64,000 nucleotides of DNA from Cricetomys ansorgei (lineage: Eukaryota; Chordata; Mammalia; Rodentia; Nesomyidae). The position numbers and the translations under genes are program-made. The notes beneath the pieces are model-generated. The model saw only the letters and a list, made by a program, of their open reading frames with translations. It did no database searches and was not told the DNA's origin. This document shows, in pieces, positions 31,440-40,879 of this stretch. The stretch spans positions 5,575,501 through 5,639,500 of the forward strand of contig JAMJFZ010001258.1 in NCBI GenBank assembly GCA_026225945.1, read 5' to 3'. The number at the start of each line of letters is the position of its first letter. The first letter of the stretch is position 1.

Positions 31440-31518
31440 ACAGAGACTGGTCTTGAACTCATCCTCCTGTCTTCCTCCTGAGTAGCCGGGCGTCTGGGTA
31501 CCACTGCAGCACTCACTA
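31440..31518 (-). mobile_element. Short B1-like remnant, minus strand
   Basis: 'gactggtcttgaactcatcc' and 'cctcctgagtagccgggcgt' resemble the complement of a 7SL-derived monomer; the end is truncated. Confidence 0.45.
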
Positions 31519-31879
31519 TGGTGAGCATCTACATCGCTGGATAGGGCTGCGGTGAGCAGCATGGAGACAGCCTCAGCAGATACCCATCGACAGGCATATT
31601 CACCCTGACGTAGTTAGCTCCTTTCCGCACTGAATAATCGTTGGTCTATCTAATCAAAAGAGTGCTGCAGAAATACTATGTCTAAAAGCAGCCTGGCATA
31701 CAGGAATTCGCCCAAACACTTCCCTGAGATCGGGAGATGTGTAGACCCAGACACACATCTTGAAGAAAAACACTTGGCAATCTCTGAGCCACTTGATTCT
31801 CACTCAAAGGCACATATGTGGGCTGTGGGCAGGAACACATACACACATTAGGCAATGTATTTATTTCAAATGCAGAGAT
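31519..31879. other. Unique spacer, no feature recognised
   Basis: No repeat or gene was identified. Confidence 0.4.
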
Positions 31880-32225
31880 AACTCATTCGTACTTCCTGTG
31901 AAAGTATGAGGACCTTAGTGCAGATCCCCAGAAGCCAGGCAGGAGGTGTGTATCTGTAACCTCACAGCTGGAGGCAGATAGGTAGTCCCAGAGCTGGCCA
32001 ACCAGTCTAACCAACCAGTGAGCTAACCCAGAGCATGCTAGCCAACCAGTCTAACCAACCAGTGAGCTAACCCAGAGCATGCTAGCCAACCAGTCTAACT
32101 AACCAGTGAGCCCAGGCTCAGTGAGAGACTCTGTCCCAAGAACAAAGATGCAAAGTCATTTAGAAATACACCCAACTTCATTCAACCTCTGGCCTCCACA
32201 TGCATGCACACATAATAACACACAC
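31880..32225 (+). mobile_element. Composite SINE with internal tandem expansion, plus strand
   Basis: 'gaggaccttagtgcagatcc' (head side), 'gtgtgtatctgtaacctcac' (B1-like core), then after an internal tandem array 'ggctcagtgagagactctgt' and 'ctggcctccacatgcatgca'. The core copy of 'ccagtctaac..accagtgag' is part of the element itself and was amplified (next entry). Confidence 0.8.
31997..32110. repeat. 44-bp tandem repeat, 2.6 copies
   Basis: Unit start gccaaccagtctaaccaacc. Copies at 31997-32040 and 32041-32084 are identical; a partial third copy (32085-32110) differs by one base. The array lies wholly inside the composite SINE. Confidence 0.95.
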
Positions 32226-32680
32226 TGAATGATCTATTTTCTCTTGAACTTTCCAATTTAACATGCTGGTAGCCAGAGGCAATTCCAAATTGCACACTAC
32301 AGCATCTAGTGTGATGCCGGCTCATGGGATACTCTGCAAAGAAAGGACTTGTGGGCCAAGTGTAGGAGTGACTGCCCTGATCCCATATTTACTTGAACTT
32401 GATAAAAATGTAGGTAGGCTGGAGCCATTGTCTAGCACTTGCCATGGCATCCCTTCTGTGAGGGTCCATGGAATGGTACTCAGAACTGGACTTGTCATTT
32501 TCTGAACCAACTGGTATGCTTCATCAGTGAGAAATATAAATATATATGAATGCACCTGAGATTCTTTCTAGAACTAAGAGAAAGCAAAGTCAGAGGAAAA
32601 GAGTGACTCAGAGAAAGAAAAAGAGAATGGGGTAGAAGGACACAGACCATTCTGACCACTGTCACAGAAAACTCACTTCA
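32226..32680. other. Unique sequence with a purine-rich run
   Basis: 32568-32645 is almost all purine (agag/aaag). No gene was recognised. Confidence 0.4.
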
Positions 32681-32684
32681 TTTG

Positions 32685-32875
32685 AGGTACTATTCTAAGA
32701 CCACCGTGTACAATCCTTCACAGTGCCTTCTTAGTTACCTGTGATTTTGTTAACGTCCCTATTATAAATGGGAAGAATCGAGCATAAAAAGGCTGGATGA
32801 TTTACCCAGCTGGTTTTAAGTCATGCTGGGATTCTAACTCTGGCACTCTATCCCCCTAGTGCTCACTATGTGAAA
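32685..32875 (-). mobile_element. MIR element, minus strand
   Basis: 'ctattataaatgggaagaat' (for 'cattttacagatgaggaaac'), 'ggatgatttacccagctggt' (for 'taagtaacttgcccaaggt') and 'gctgggattctaactctggc' (for 'gctgggattcgaacccagg') follow the complement of MIR in order. Confidence 0.7.
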
Positions 32876-33689
32876 TAAATAATCATCAGATCATGTGATT
32901 TGCGTCTGCTTGACACTGGCTCACTTATGGTTGAACCGTTGGCTGACCCCCAAACCAAAAACCATCATGAGTGTATTACTGACCACGCAGACACGGCATT
33001 GACAGTTTCCAGTCTAAATGAGCTCTTCAAGACGTTGTGGCTGTTACTGGGCACTATCATTTCCCGACGCGAACAGCCCCGACACAGGGAGCCAGCTAGT
33101 GGCCATCACTGTTCCGGGTGGGTGGGGATAAAGGGTGAGTTAGGAGGCAGGGTTGGTGAGATAAAGGCAAGTCTTTGCCATTTACTGGTCTAGTCTAAAG
33201 ATGTAATGCCTTGTAACTGCCCAAGAATTCGGTAAATATGGAAAGTGGGGAGAAATAGTGGATATGCCTAGGGTATATTTTGAGATCCAAACTGAGAAGG
33301 AGCTAGTTCAAAGTCAAATAACACTTAGCTTTTGCACAGGAAAAATACCATAATGAGAACATCCTGACAGCCAAGAAAAGTACTATGATTGTTGAAATAA
33401 TGGAAAAAATACAAATATAAAACAATAAAATTGAGCAATGGCTTCTTACTGAGAAAAAGATTAGGCAGTATCAGCCACTGAAAACTTGAACAAAACCCTC
33501 TAGGCCGCCTCTACTCACTGACCAGGAACAGCTCGGCTCCACACTGTCAGGACCAAAGGACCTTCGTGGGCTTCAGCGTTAGGGGAACAGGTTGGGAACA
33601 CCAGGGCACCGTTCGTAAGTTCCTCTTCACTCAGTGTCCAAATTCATTTGAGTCAAACCTGATTGGCATTCAACTCAATACCACAAGGT
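32876..33689. other. Unique sequence, no gene recognised
   Basis: 33330-33480 is A-rich and could be an old LINE remnant, but no consensus could be matched. Confidence 0.35.
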
Positions 33690-34790
33690 GCAAATCACTT
33701 GAGCGGCTTTCCCCCTGCTATGGCTGAGCTACACAGCAAGCCTGACAACAGAACTTGAGCAAAATTAGCCATAACTAATTAGCAGAAGCCGGAAGAGAAT
33801 ACAGCCAATGGCTCTTCACAATTTATTTACTGTATTAAGAAAAGTTTTAAATCTGTGTTTTAAGAATATTTTGACCTTAGACAATGATGTTAATGCCAGC
33901 AACGTTTTAATCATGAACTACATGGAAAGGGTAGGTGACTTTCCTTAGCAGGCAGTTTGGGTAACACTCTCAGGTAGTTCTGTGTGACCAAACGATTTTT
34001 AAAATATTGATCGTCAATAGGTTTTCATAAAGGTTTTTCTCTAAAGCTCAGGCTATCACGAAAAGCCATCCAAATAAGTGTTTACAAAATTAACATAAAT
34101 ATTGATGTGAACTAGCTTGAACTCTGCTGCTTACTATTTGACATTCTGACCACAATTTCCTAGTGAATGCACTCCTATGAATATATGTTAGTAGCAGCTT
34201 CACAAGGGCTGATATTTAAAACCCTAACCATAAGTCTAAAGTGTCTTAGAAATCCACTAGTGCCAACATTTCTGTATTAAAACAACTGGAATTTCAAATT
34301 TACTTGAGGCATTTTATTAGATTTATTAAAAGTATTTTAAGGTTTAAAGATTTAGGGAAATATTTCAGGATGAAGGCTCAATCTGGAGGAAATCTGGGCT
34401 AGTTTTCATCTACCTTATTTTTTAAAGCTCTTATTGTTTAAGCCCTAAGTGGCTCAACTTTGTCAAACTTTTGTATATCAATTGCTCATTTTTTAAAAGC
34501 TTTATCCAGGGCATGAACTCTGCCATTGTGGACCTGCAGAAGCAAAAGACTTGCGAATGGAAAATTTACTCCTGAAATGCACATCAGGTACTGGGCAAGG
34601 TTGAGTCAAAGGATGATTAAGCTCTGGCCCCGCTCTTAATTAAGAAAGGAATATGCTAGAATTAATGATTTGATTTTCACTTGATATTCTGTTGCTCATG
34701 CTAACTTTAGAATGCTCACATTTAAAGAGCACTTCAGGGAAGTCTTTCATTTAGTGTAATTGCAGTGCAAGGAGCTAATGCCTACATCTT
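33690..34790. other. Candidate conserved non-coding block of about 1.1 kb
   Basis: The longest repeat-free AT-rich stretch in the window. It carries several kinds of intact motif: TAATTA ('aactaattagcagaagcc', about 33772), 'cttaattaagaaagg' (34636-34650), 'ccattgtgg' Sox-like (34523) and 'tgaccacaattt' (34148), with virtually no CpG and no simple repeats. Intronic or intergenic DNA without constraint usually collects SINEs and microsatellites, so this looks like a cluster of regulatory elements. Conservation was not tested. Confidence 0.45.
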
Positions 34791-34829
34791 CCTGTTCTTC
34801 CCACTCTGTTTTTTTTAAAAAAGTTATTT

Positions 34830-34840
34830 TATTTTTACTT

Positions 34841-34883
<43 letters not shown>

Positions 34884-35055
34884 ATGTGTGTAGTGTGTAC
34901 AAAGGCCAGAAAAGGGCATCAGATGGCCTGGAACTGAGGTTATGGTTGATTGTGAGCTGCCTTGTGTGAGTGCCAGGAACAGAACTCTGGTATTTTTGTT
35001 TGATTGGTTGACTTTTGTTTTGTTTTTAAAGCAGCGAGCGCCCTTAGCTATCCCC
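34830..35055 (-). mobile_element. B3/B2-family SINE with (TG)n tail and a T/G-rich insertion
   Basis: A (TG)n tail at 34844-34881 is followed by 'ggcctggaactgaggttatg' and 'tgccaggaacagaactctgg'. About 38 bp of T/G-rich sequence (34990-35027) then interrupt the element before it resumes with 'agcagcgagcgcccttagct'. The insertion replaces the usual 'tcctctggaag' segment. Confidence 0.75.
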
Positions 35056-35690
35056 ACATCTTCCCATTCTCAACAGCCTTCAATCCAGACACCCAGACCA
35101 GTACGGTCTAGATTCTATCCACATGTTCTTTTAAAAGATGTTATCAAAATGCAACTCCTTTCCCTGTATTTGAGCAAGAGATGACACTTGTGATCGTTTA
35201 TGCTCTCTCAAAATGGAAATCCAATTTCACACGGGTCTACGTAGTTTTCCAAAACCCTTCAGGAAAGTTACTGCTAAGAGAAACAGCAAGCACCCTTCTC
35301 ATCCACTAAGTGGAGCCTGATGGCACAGCCCCTCGTCTTACTAACGACATTTGATACACCAAATCCTTGTGTGTGCTGTAATAAGAGGGCAATTCTTTTG
35401 CTTATTATTAGCTTGAAGAGTCAAAAGTCACACTAGTCAATCAGGCTTAGGAGCATAAACCACCCAAACCCACCTCCTCAGATGAAGCGTAGAGTAACTA
35501 AAGGCGGAATTCAAGAGAGACTGCAAACATTCTCGATGGCCATAAAATCCCCACATACAAATAGATGTTTAAGTTAAAAATAAAGTAAATGGTCTCCATG
35601 TCAGCCCAGGACCTTCTGAATATTATTGCAATTGTTTATGCAGAGCAGACACACTGGCTGGTCTACTGAAATTCAGTATTTACTGTCATC
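35056..35690. other. Unique sequence, possible constrained patch
   Basis: 35370-35450 has 'gcttattattagcttgaaga' and 'ctagtcaatcaggctta' motifs in repeat-free AT-rich sequence. No gene. Confidence 0.35.
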
Positions 35691-35699
35691 AGAGACTAT

Positions 35700-36000
35700 T
35701 GACTCTGGTTTCTCTTTGGTCAGTATTTCCCTTTTTAAAGCACGCTGGGCTATTCTGTCTCTGTACCTCTGTTTGACCAGTTTCCTCCACACAGAACACC
35801 CTTCCCTTAAGTTCACAAACCTAAATATTAGTATCCCTAACCTAGGCTCACCTTCATCCCCTCTTCCTCCATTGGAGGTTTCCCAAAGCTTGCCCCCGGA
35901 GATGAGTGGCTTCTCTGAATCTCAGGCTCCCGACATGATTACATCAGTCTGGGTCTGCCTATCTATGGTTCCTATCTATGTTCTACGAGTGGCAGAAAAC
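35700..36000 (+). mobile_element. Possible L2 3' segment, plus strand
   Basis: The pyrimidine-rich run 'gaacacccttcccttaagtt' with 'tcacctt.atcccctcttcc' resembles the L2 'aatgctcttcccc..cctcctcagagaggccttcc' region. Heavily diverged, so the call is tentative. Confidence 0.35.
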
Positions 36001-36109
36001 CATAGTCAGGGCATGATACACATCCAATGTTAATTTTAAAGCCTTGGCAAAAAATTCACTCACTCACTGGCTGATGACTTTGGGACACTGCTCTTTTGTA
36101 GGGCTGAAG

Positions 36110-36920
36110 TTTAGGAGCTGGAGACACAAGAAAGAACAAAACAGATATGCTCGTGTGGACATAATTTTCTGATGGAAAAGACAATAAATAAGTAAATAAA
36201 GGCGTATACGGTCATTGAGGGAGTGATAAGTGCAGGTTCAGGAGAGGCTGGAAGAGACGCTGCCTTAGCAGGGCAGTTAGGAAAGGGCTCGCTGAAGATG
36301 TCCGCCATGCACAATGTGAGCAAGCCATGTGTGCGCCCTTGCACAACGTGAGCAAGCCATGTGTGCACCCCTGCACAATGTGAGCAAGCCATGTGTGCAC
36401 CCCTGCACAATGTGAGCAAGCCATGTGTGCACCCCTGCACAATGTGAGCAAGCCATGTGTGTATCTAGGAAAAGAGCTTTGTACTCAGCAAGAGACCTGG
36501 GACAACGGTCTGCTGGGCGTGTTCAGGGAACAGGTAAAGAAGTGTTACAAACCAGGACTAGCAGGAGAAGGAGGCAGACAGCAAATGGTCTTGTGGACCA
36601 TGGAAGCTATGCTAATCAATGAGAAGCCACTGCACGGTTTAGATCAGAGCGCAGCTGCTTTGGCCCATGTCCTCACAGCACCGTGCTGGCTACTAATAAG
36701 GATGAAAGGACCGTGCCGGGAGGCACAGAGGGGAAGGCAAGTGGGAGGCTGCTAGAGTCGCCGAGGTAGATCACAGCGGCAACAGCAATGCTGACGTGCC
36801 AAGGTCCGGCTTGAATGACCTTTCAATGAGGATTCTATCTGGCTGTGTGTGAGAAATTCACGATGACGCCAGGGTTTTGATTTAAGCAAGTAAATGAAAA
36901 GTGTTATCATTCATGATAAC
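36110..36920. mobile_element. L2-like ancient repeat interrupted by a minisatellite
   Basis: 'gacaataaataagtaaataa', 'gtgataagtgcaggttcagg', 'gggcgtgttcagggaacagg', 'tctggctgtgtgtgag' and 'cgccagggttttgatttaag' occur in the same order as in a widespread old mammalian repeat that I associate with L2. The array at 36309-36460 splits it. Orientation and exact family are uncertain. Confidence 0.45.
36309..36460. repeat. 32-bp minisatellite, about 4.7 copies
   Basis: Unit starts gcacaatgtgagcaagccat, with copies at 36309, 36341, 36373, 36405 and 36437 (last truncated). The inner units are identical; the first two carry a few substitutions. Overlapping frames (Cys/His-rich on minus) are produced by the array because 32 is not a multiple of 3. 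There are no unique spacers, so it is not a CRISPR array. Confidence 0.97.
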
Positions 36921-37023
36921 TTATCATCAGCATCCAACCTTACACACCGAGTAAGAGGCCAGACCCATGCTGCATAGCTCAGAGCAGGACAGCCATTTCC
37001 TTCTCCAGAGCAGCTGCACCACT

Positions 37024-37433
37024 TGTGAGCGACCCTCAAGGCTGGACATGTTGAGCACTGATGTTACAGACAGAAGGGGTGGGGGGTGGGGGAGGGGTTC
37101 CACGGACCCTCAAAGTCAGATCTGCTGACCACTGGTGTTTGCTGACTGATAGAAGGAGGGGGTGGGGAATTCCCACGGACCTTCAACTGAGGTTCTAGAT
37201 ACTCTTAGTCGAACCCCCTGCTACAAACGAACCCTTCTAATCGTACATAGTCTTGTGGGCGCGGGTGGTTATACAGGACACAGAGGTGGAGCGTTAGGGA
37301 CAACCCCATCATCCGTGCTGGGGTGAGACTTCCGGGACTGAAGCTCTTCAAGTAAGCCCAATAAACTCACTGGTCACCCAAGTCGGACTCCGGTTTGTTG
37401 TTTGAGTCTCCCCAGGAAAAGGCTCACGCAACA
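37024..37433 (+). mobile_element. Solo LTR of an endogenous retrovirus-like element, plus strand
   Basis: Ends '...ggctcacgcaaca' at 37433 with a polyadenylation signal aataaa at 37360-37365 about 70 bp upstream. The preceding 'ggggtgagacttccgggact' block is typical of rodent ERV LTRs. The left end is placed at a TGTG (37024) with moderate confidence. No internal viral genes are attached. It contains a 74-bp internal duplication. Confidence 0.6.
37031..37177. repeat. Imperfect 74-bp tandem duplication in the LTR
   Basis: 'gaccctcaa' begins units at 37031 and 37105, and a third start with 'gaccttcaa' lies at 37178. Each unit has the order GACCCTCAA, 'actg(g/a)tgtt', a 'cagaagg/atagaagg' block, a G-rich run and 'ccacg'. 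Promoter-proximal LTR duplications often carry enhancers (known for ERVs); no function is shown here. Confidence 0.75.
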
Positions 37434-37795
37434 ATTAGTCTAAATTGGGTGTCAAGATGCGGATGAGACCTGTCCCCGCTGGACTCAGACGTTTGAGCAC
37501 TGGTCCCCAGCTGGTAGAATGTGGCCTTGTCACAGGAGGGACGTCACTGGAGTGGGCTTTGATAAGTCAAGGACTTACAGCACCTCTAGCTGCCCTCTGC
37601 TCTGTGCTTACAGTAAAGGGTTTGCTCTCTCACCATCCGGCTGCAGCTGCCATGCCTGCCTCCTGCTGCCATGCCTGCCTCCTGCCATTGAGGACTCAAA
37701 TCATCTGGAACCGTAAGCCAAAATAAACTCTCTCTTCTGTATGTTGCCTTGGCCACAGTGTTAGATCACAGCAGAAAAGTAACTATGCGGTAGGA
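37434..37795 (+). mobile_element. MaLR (MT/ORR1-like) LTR, plus strand
   Basis: 'gcactggtccccagctggta', 'ggacgtcactggagtgggct', 'ctgccatgcctgcctcctgc' and then the diagnostic 3' part 'ggaaccgtaagccaaaataa', 'gttgccttggcc' and 'tcacagcagaaaagtaacta'. This is the rodent counterpart of the THE1/MST 3' end. It abuts the LTR at 37024-37433. Confidence 0.7.
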
Positions 37796-37825
37796 GAAAC
37801 AAACTTGAGGCTTAACACTGCAATC

Positions 37826-37826
<1 letters not shown>

Positions 37827-37881
<55 letters not shown>
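37827..37881. repeat. (AT)n microsatellite
   Basis: About 26 pure AT units. Confidence 0.97.
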
Positions 37882-37883
<2 letters not shown>

Positions 37884-38134
37884 CTTGGTTCTGTGACGTT
37901 AAAATTACCGAGCACGCTTTTCTTCTTGTGTTTCTGGTTTCCAGGGCCCTTTCCCTTATCCAATAAGAATGACACGGCTCCTTCGAATCTCTGCCTGATT
38001 GTCCTTCCACAGCCGCCTGTCACCCCCCTCTAACACCAAAGTCTTTCTTTTAAAGGACGCTTGCAATCTCTCTGGGGCCGCATGGATAATGCAAGCTAAC
38101 CTTCCATCTCAAGCTCATCAACTTATACAAAATC

Positions 38135-38153
38135 TTTTTTTTTTTTTTTTTTT
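38135..38153. repeat. Poly(T) tract, T19
   Basis: Nineteen consecutive T; probably the tail of a minus-strand retroposon whose body is no longer recognisable. Confidence 0.9.
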
Positions 38154-38354
38154 GCCTGAGTAAGGTAACTTACAGATTCTAGAGTTTATAGAGTCTAACA
38201 TGCAGTCATCTCCGAGGGAGGGGCGTACTGTCTGTGGACCACACAGCATTTTCAAAGACTCCATCCTCGGACAGACACGGTTTGCAGTGCTGCAGCTGAT
38301 AACCAGGGCTCTGGAGACAGCCAGCCCAGTACACAGAGCCTGCCTCACTGCCCA

Positions 38355-38445
38355 CAGTTTCTGTGTCCTGGGACACAGTTCTAAAATTTCTCTAAATGTT
38401 AGTTTATGATTCCACAGAATGAGGGCAATAATAGTGTCTACCCCA
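38355..38445 (+). mobile_element. MIR fragment, plus strand
   Basis: 'gattccacagaatgagggca' and 'ataatagtgtctacc' correspond to the MIR 'cctcatctgtaaaatggggataataatagtacctacc' segment; the flanks are too diverged to extend. Confidence 0.4.
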
Positions 38446-38537
38446 GACAAGACCGCAAAGCACACGGTACCACGAACTCAGCATTCACAGGGTTGCCGTC
38501 CACGCGCCAGCCTTGCGTGTGATCATGATCACGAGTT

Positions 38538-38642
38538 CCTTTTTGTGAGACAGGGTCTTGCTATGTAGCACTGGCTGGCCTCAAACTTGCAATCTCCCTG
38601 TCTCAGCTGCGGGAATCACAGAGGTGCGCCATGCCAGGCCTG
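38538..38642 (-). mobile_element. B1/B4 SINE, minus strand
   Basis: 'ttgtgagacagggtcttgct', 'atgtagcactggctggcctc' and 'gaggtgcgccatgccaggcc' are the complement of a complete B1-like monomer. Confidence 0.8.
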
Positions 38643-39187
38643 CTGGGAACCCTGGCACGAGGGCCTTCCACCAGCCCTTGCGCAGTGCTGGCCATTTGCT
38701 CACTCGGCATTCGTCACAGCAGAGCTTCTTCTCAATGTCGAATGCCTTGCTTGGACGCCCTGACTGCACTGTACGGGAAGGTCCTGGGACCGTCTTCCCC
38801 AAGCTCTGCTGGGATGGATGGCTCACAGGTCTGGCCCCCTGCAGCCGTCCGCCCCGCACAGACACAGGCACAGAGGACTGCGGCCCCTCTGCCCGTGTCC
38901 TCTGAGCGCAAGCCTTCCACAGCAGGTCTCCACTGTCACTGCTCCCCACTCCAGGCTTCCCAGCGGACCAAAGCCTGGCTCTCCACGGCGGCCCTGGCCT
39001 CTTACCTCTCTCACTTGTGTTTGTCAGAGAAGTTTCTGGACCCTTGAAACAGAGCCAGGGGGTAACTAGTCTTTCCTGAGGAGACGGAGACCAGGACCGA
39101 GTGCGGGAAGGGCGGAGCCGATCTCGGAGTCCGGGTCGCCGATGCGCGTGGAAGCAGACTGTGTCTCTCCTCTTTAAAACCAAACCA
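38643..39187. other. GC-rich spacer between two opposed B1 elements
   Basis: The longest open frame of the window (223 codons, minus, 38581-39252) spans this block, but its first about 22 codons lie in the B1 at 39188-39292 and its last about 20 in the B1 at 38538-38642. The opposite strand is also open over 38631-39047. High GC removes stop codons in several frames, so I read it as non-coding. No domain or motif was recognised. Confidence 0.5.
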
Positions 39188-39292
39188 CACAGCTGGGCAC
39201 AGAAGCGCACACCTGTGACCCCAGCGCTCTGGGTCTGAGGCAGGAGAGTCATGAGTTGGGCTACATGGCAAGACCTGTCATAAACAAAGCAA
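39188..39292 (+). mobile_element. B1/B4 SINE, plus strand
   Basis: 'agctgggcacagaagcgcac', 'acctgtgaccccagcgctct' and 'aggcaggagagtcatgagtt' follow the B1 consensus from its 5' end; the tail is 'ataaacaaagcaac'. Confidence 0.8.
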
Positions 39293-40329
39293 CAATCATG
39301 TCACAACGGCAGAGCCTAGGATAGCCAGGCAAGCCTAACGATACCCGACACAGAAAAGGCTTCTACACATCTGCATACCACGCAGTCAGTGTCTCCCGCC
39401 TCAGTCAGGGGTGCACGTGACAGCTAATGGTGGTGGCAGTGACACCAAGTCAGCTTTGTGGACTCGTCCCACTGTTCTCCAGTGTCTGGGTCTTTGATGT
39501 CTCCTACATTGTGAGCTGTCATGGCAGAAACCGCGCTAATGCAGGAGACCTTAGAGGGTTAGGCTTTCCCCGGTACTGTTGTCTTCCTTGCAAATGGCTT
39601 TAAAGGTCACTTTAAAAATAGCTCACAGATCCACAAAAGCCTCTAAATATTTAAATAACACAATTCGTTTTATTTTTACATAGTGTTGTAAATGCACATC
39701 ACAGAATCCTTCATAGAAATGTCAGTCAAGGGCTAAAGAGAAGAGAAAGACGCGTTTGAAGACAGAACAGGAAGAGGACAACAATCCAGAGGGAAGTAGA
39801 TTTTCAGTAAGTGGGCCATCCTCTAGCTGCCTGGGTGAAAATGGGCCACACACTCAGATTAGAGAGCCCCCTGAGTGAAGACAGCCAACCAAGCTGCCGG
39901 AAGTTACTGACGGAGGCTGAGTGGACCCAGGAAGGGTCCTGGGCCTTCAAACACTGTTCTGATGATGTCACTGTGAAGAAGGCTCTGGAAGAAATGATGG
40001 CTGCTTCCTCCTTTTTTCTCTTTTGAGTATTTCTCATGTGCCAGTCCCCATGTTCTCCAGGGTCTCGACTTTCTAAGCCTCCTAATTGAGCCCAAACAGG
40101 TCCCAATTCACACCTCATACTTAGGCACAGCCCGAGAGAGGTGTCCTGAGTTTTCCAAGATGAACGTGAGTGGAAAGTCTAGATTCTCAGATATGTCTGA
40201 TCCTCGAACTTCTACTTCAAGTTCACTTCAAAGAGAAACAGTTCAATAGACAAAATTTAATAAATATCATGGAATTAAAAGGGAAACGTGAGCATGTTTC
40301 TGATCTTATTTAGGGAAAGGTTTTCCTGA
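39293..40329. other. Unique sequence, no gene recognised
   Basis: 39600-39700 is AT-rich ('aaatatttaaataacacaat'). Opposite-strand frames at 39804-40118 lack domains. Confidence 0.35.
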
Positions 40330-40728
40330 GTAGAAATTCCAAGGGAAATCCATAAGAAGATTTAATTGTGTTAAACCGAAAACTCTAACACTTCAAGAGA
40401 AGGAAACAAGGTCCCGGAACATCTGAAGGAGGTCATCTGGAAGGACTGTGTGCAATGCGATTATCTAGCAGAGACCTTCAGGAAATCAAGAAGGAAAGCA
40501 AATCCCCTGATAGGAAGGGAGAGCTCACAGAAGACAAACAAAAAATCACAACAATTAATAAACACCAAAGGAAACACCGGGATAGAGAAATGCAGTAAAA
40601 ACCAAAAGCACGTGTTTTGCTCCATGTGAGTAAAGATCTAGGGGAAGGGAAATGGAATCTTTAAGATATTCAGGCTCTGTGGCTCAACAATTCTACTTTT
40701 CAGAATCTATCACTAAGAGATAATCATG
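40330..40728 (+). mobile_element. Ancient L1 (L1M-like) 3' remnant, plus strand
   Basis: 'ggctcaacaattctactttt' followed by 'cagaatctatcactaagaga' and 'taatcatga' parallels the L1 stretch 'ccagcaattccacttctaggaatttatcctaaggaaataatc'. The upstream A-rich sequence 'gagaaatgcagtaaaaacca' parallels 'gggaaatgcaaattaaaacca'. The left boundary is uncertain. Confidence 0.5.
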
Positions 40729-40867
40729 ATCCAGGCAGTGGTGGCGCACACCTTTAATGCCGACACTCAGGAGGCAGAGGCAGGCAGATCTCCGTGAGTC
40801 TGAGGCCAGTCTGGTCTACAGATTTCTAGGACAGCCAGGGCTACAACAGAGAAACTCTGTTTTGGGA
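40729..40867 (+). mobile_element. B1 SINE, plus strand, best preserved in the window
   Basis: Nearly full length and low divergence: 'ggcagtggtggcgcacacct', 'ttaatgccgacactcaggag', 'gcaggcagatctccgtgagt' and 'ctaggacagccagggctaca'. The 'ctccgtgagt' centre differs from the usual Mus 'tttctgagtt' and is closer to rat/cricetid B1 forms. Confidence 0.92.
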
Positions 40868-40879
40868 AGGGGTGGGAGG

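Noticed and set aside
36111..36451. Cys/His-rich minus frames that look like metal-binding repeats
   Set aside because: They are produced by the 32-bp minisatellite read in shifting frames; 32 is not a multiple of 3, so the peptide repeat is not regular.
36309..36460. Array with regular 32-bp period, CRISPR-like at first sight
   Set aside because: Units are directly adjacent with no unique spacers, and the setting is a mammalian genome.
38581..39252. 223-codon minus frame as a gene
   Set aside because: Both ends lie in B1 SINEs, the opposite strand is open too, and no domain, signal peptide or splice context is evident.
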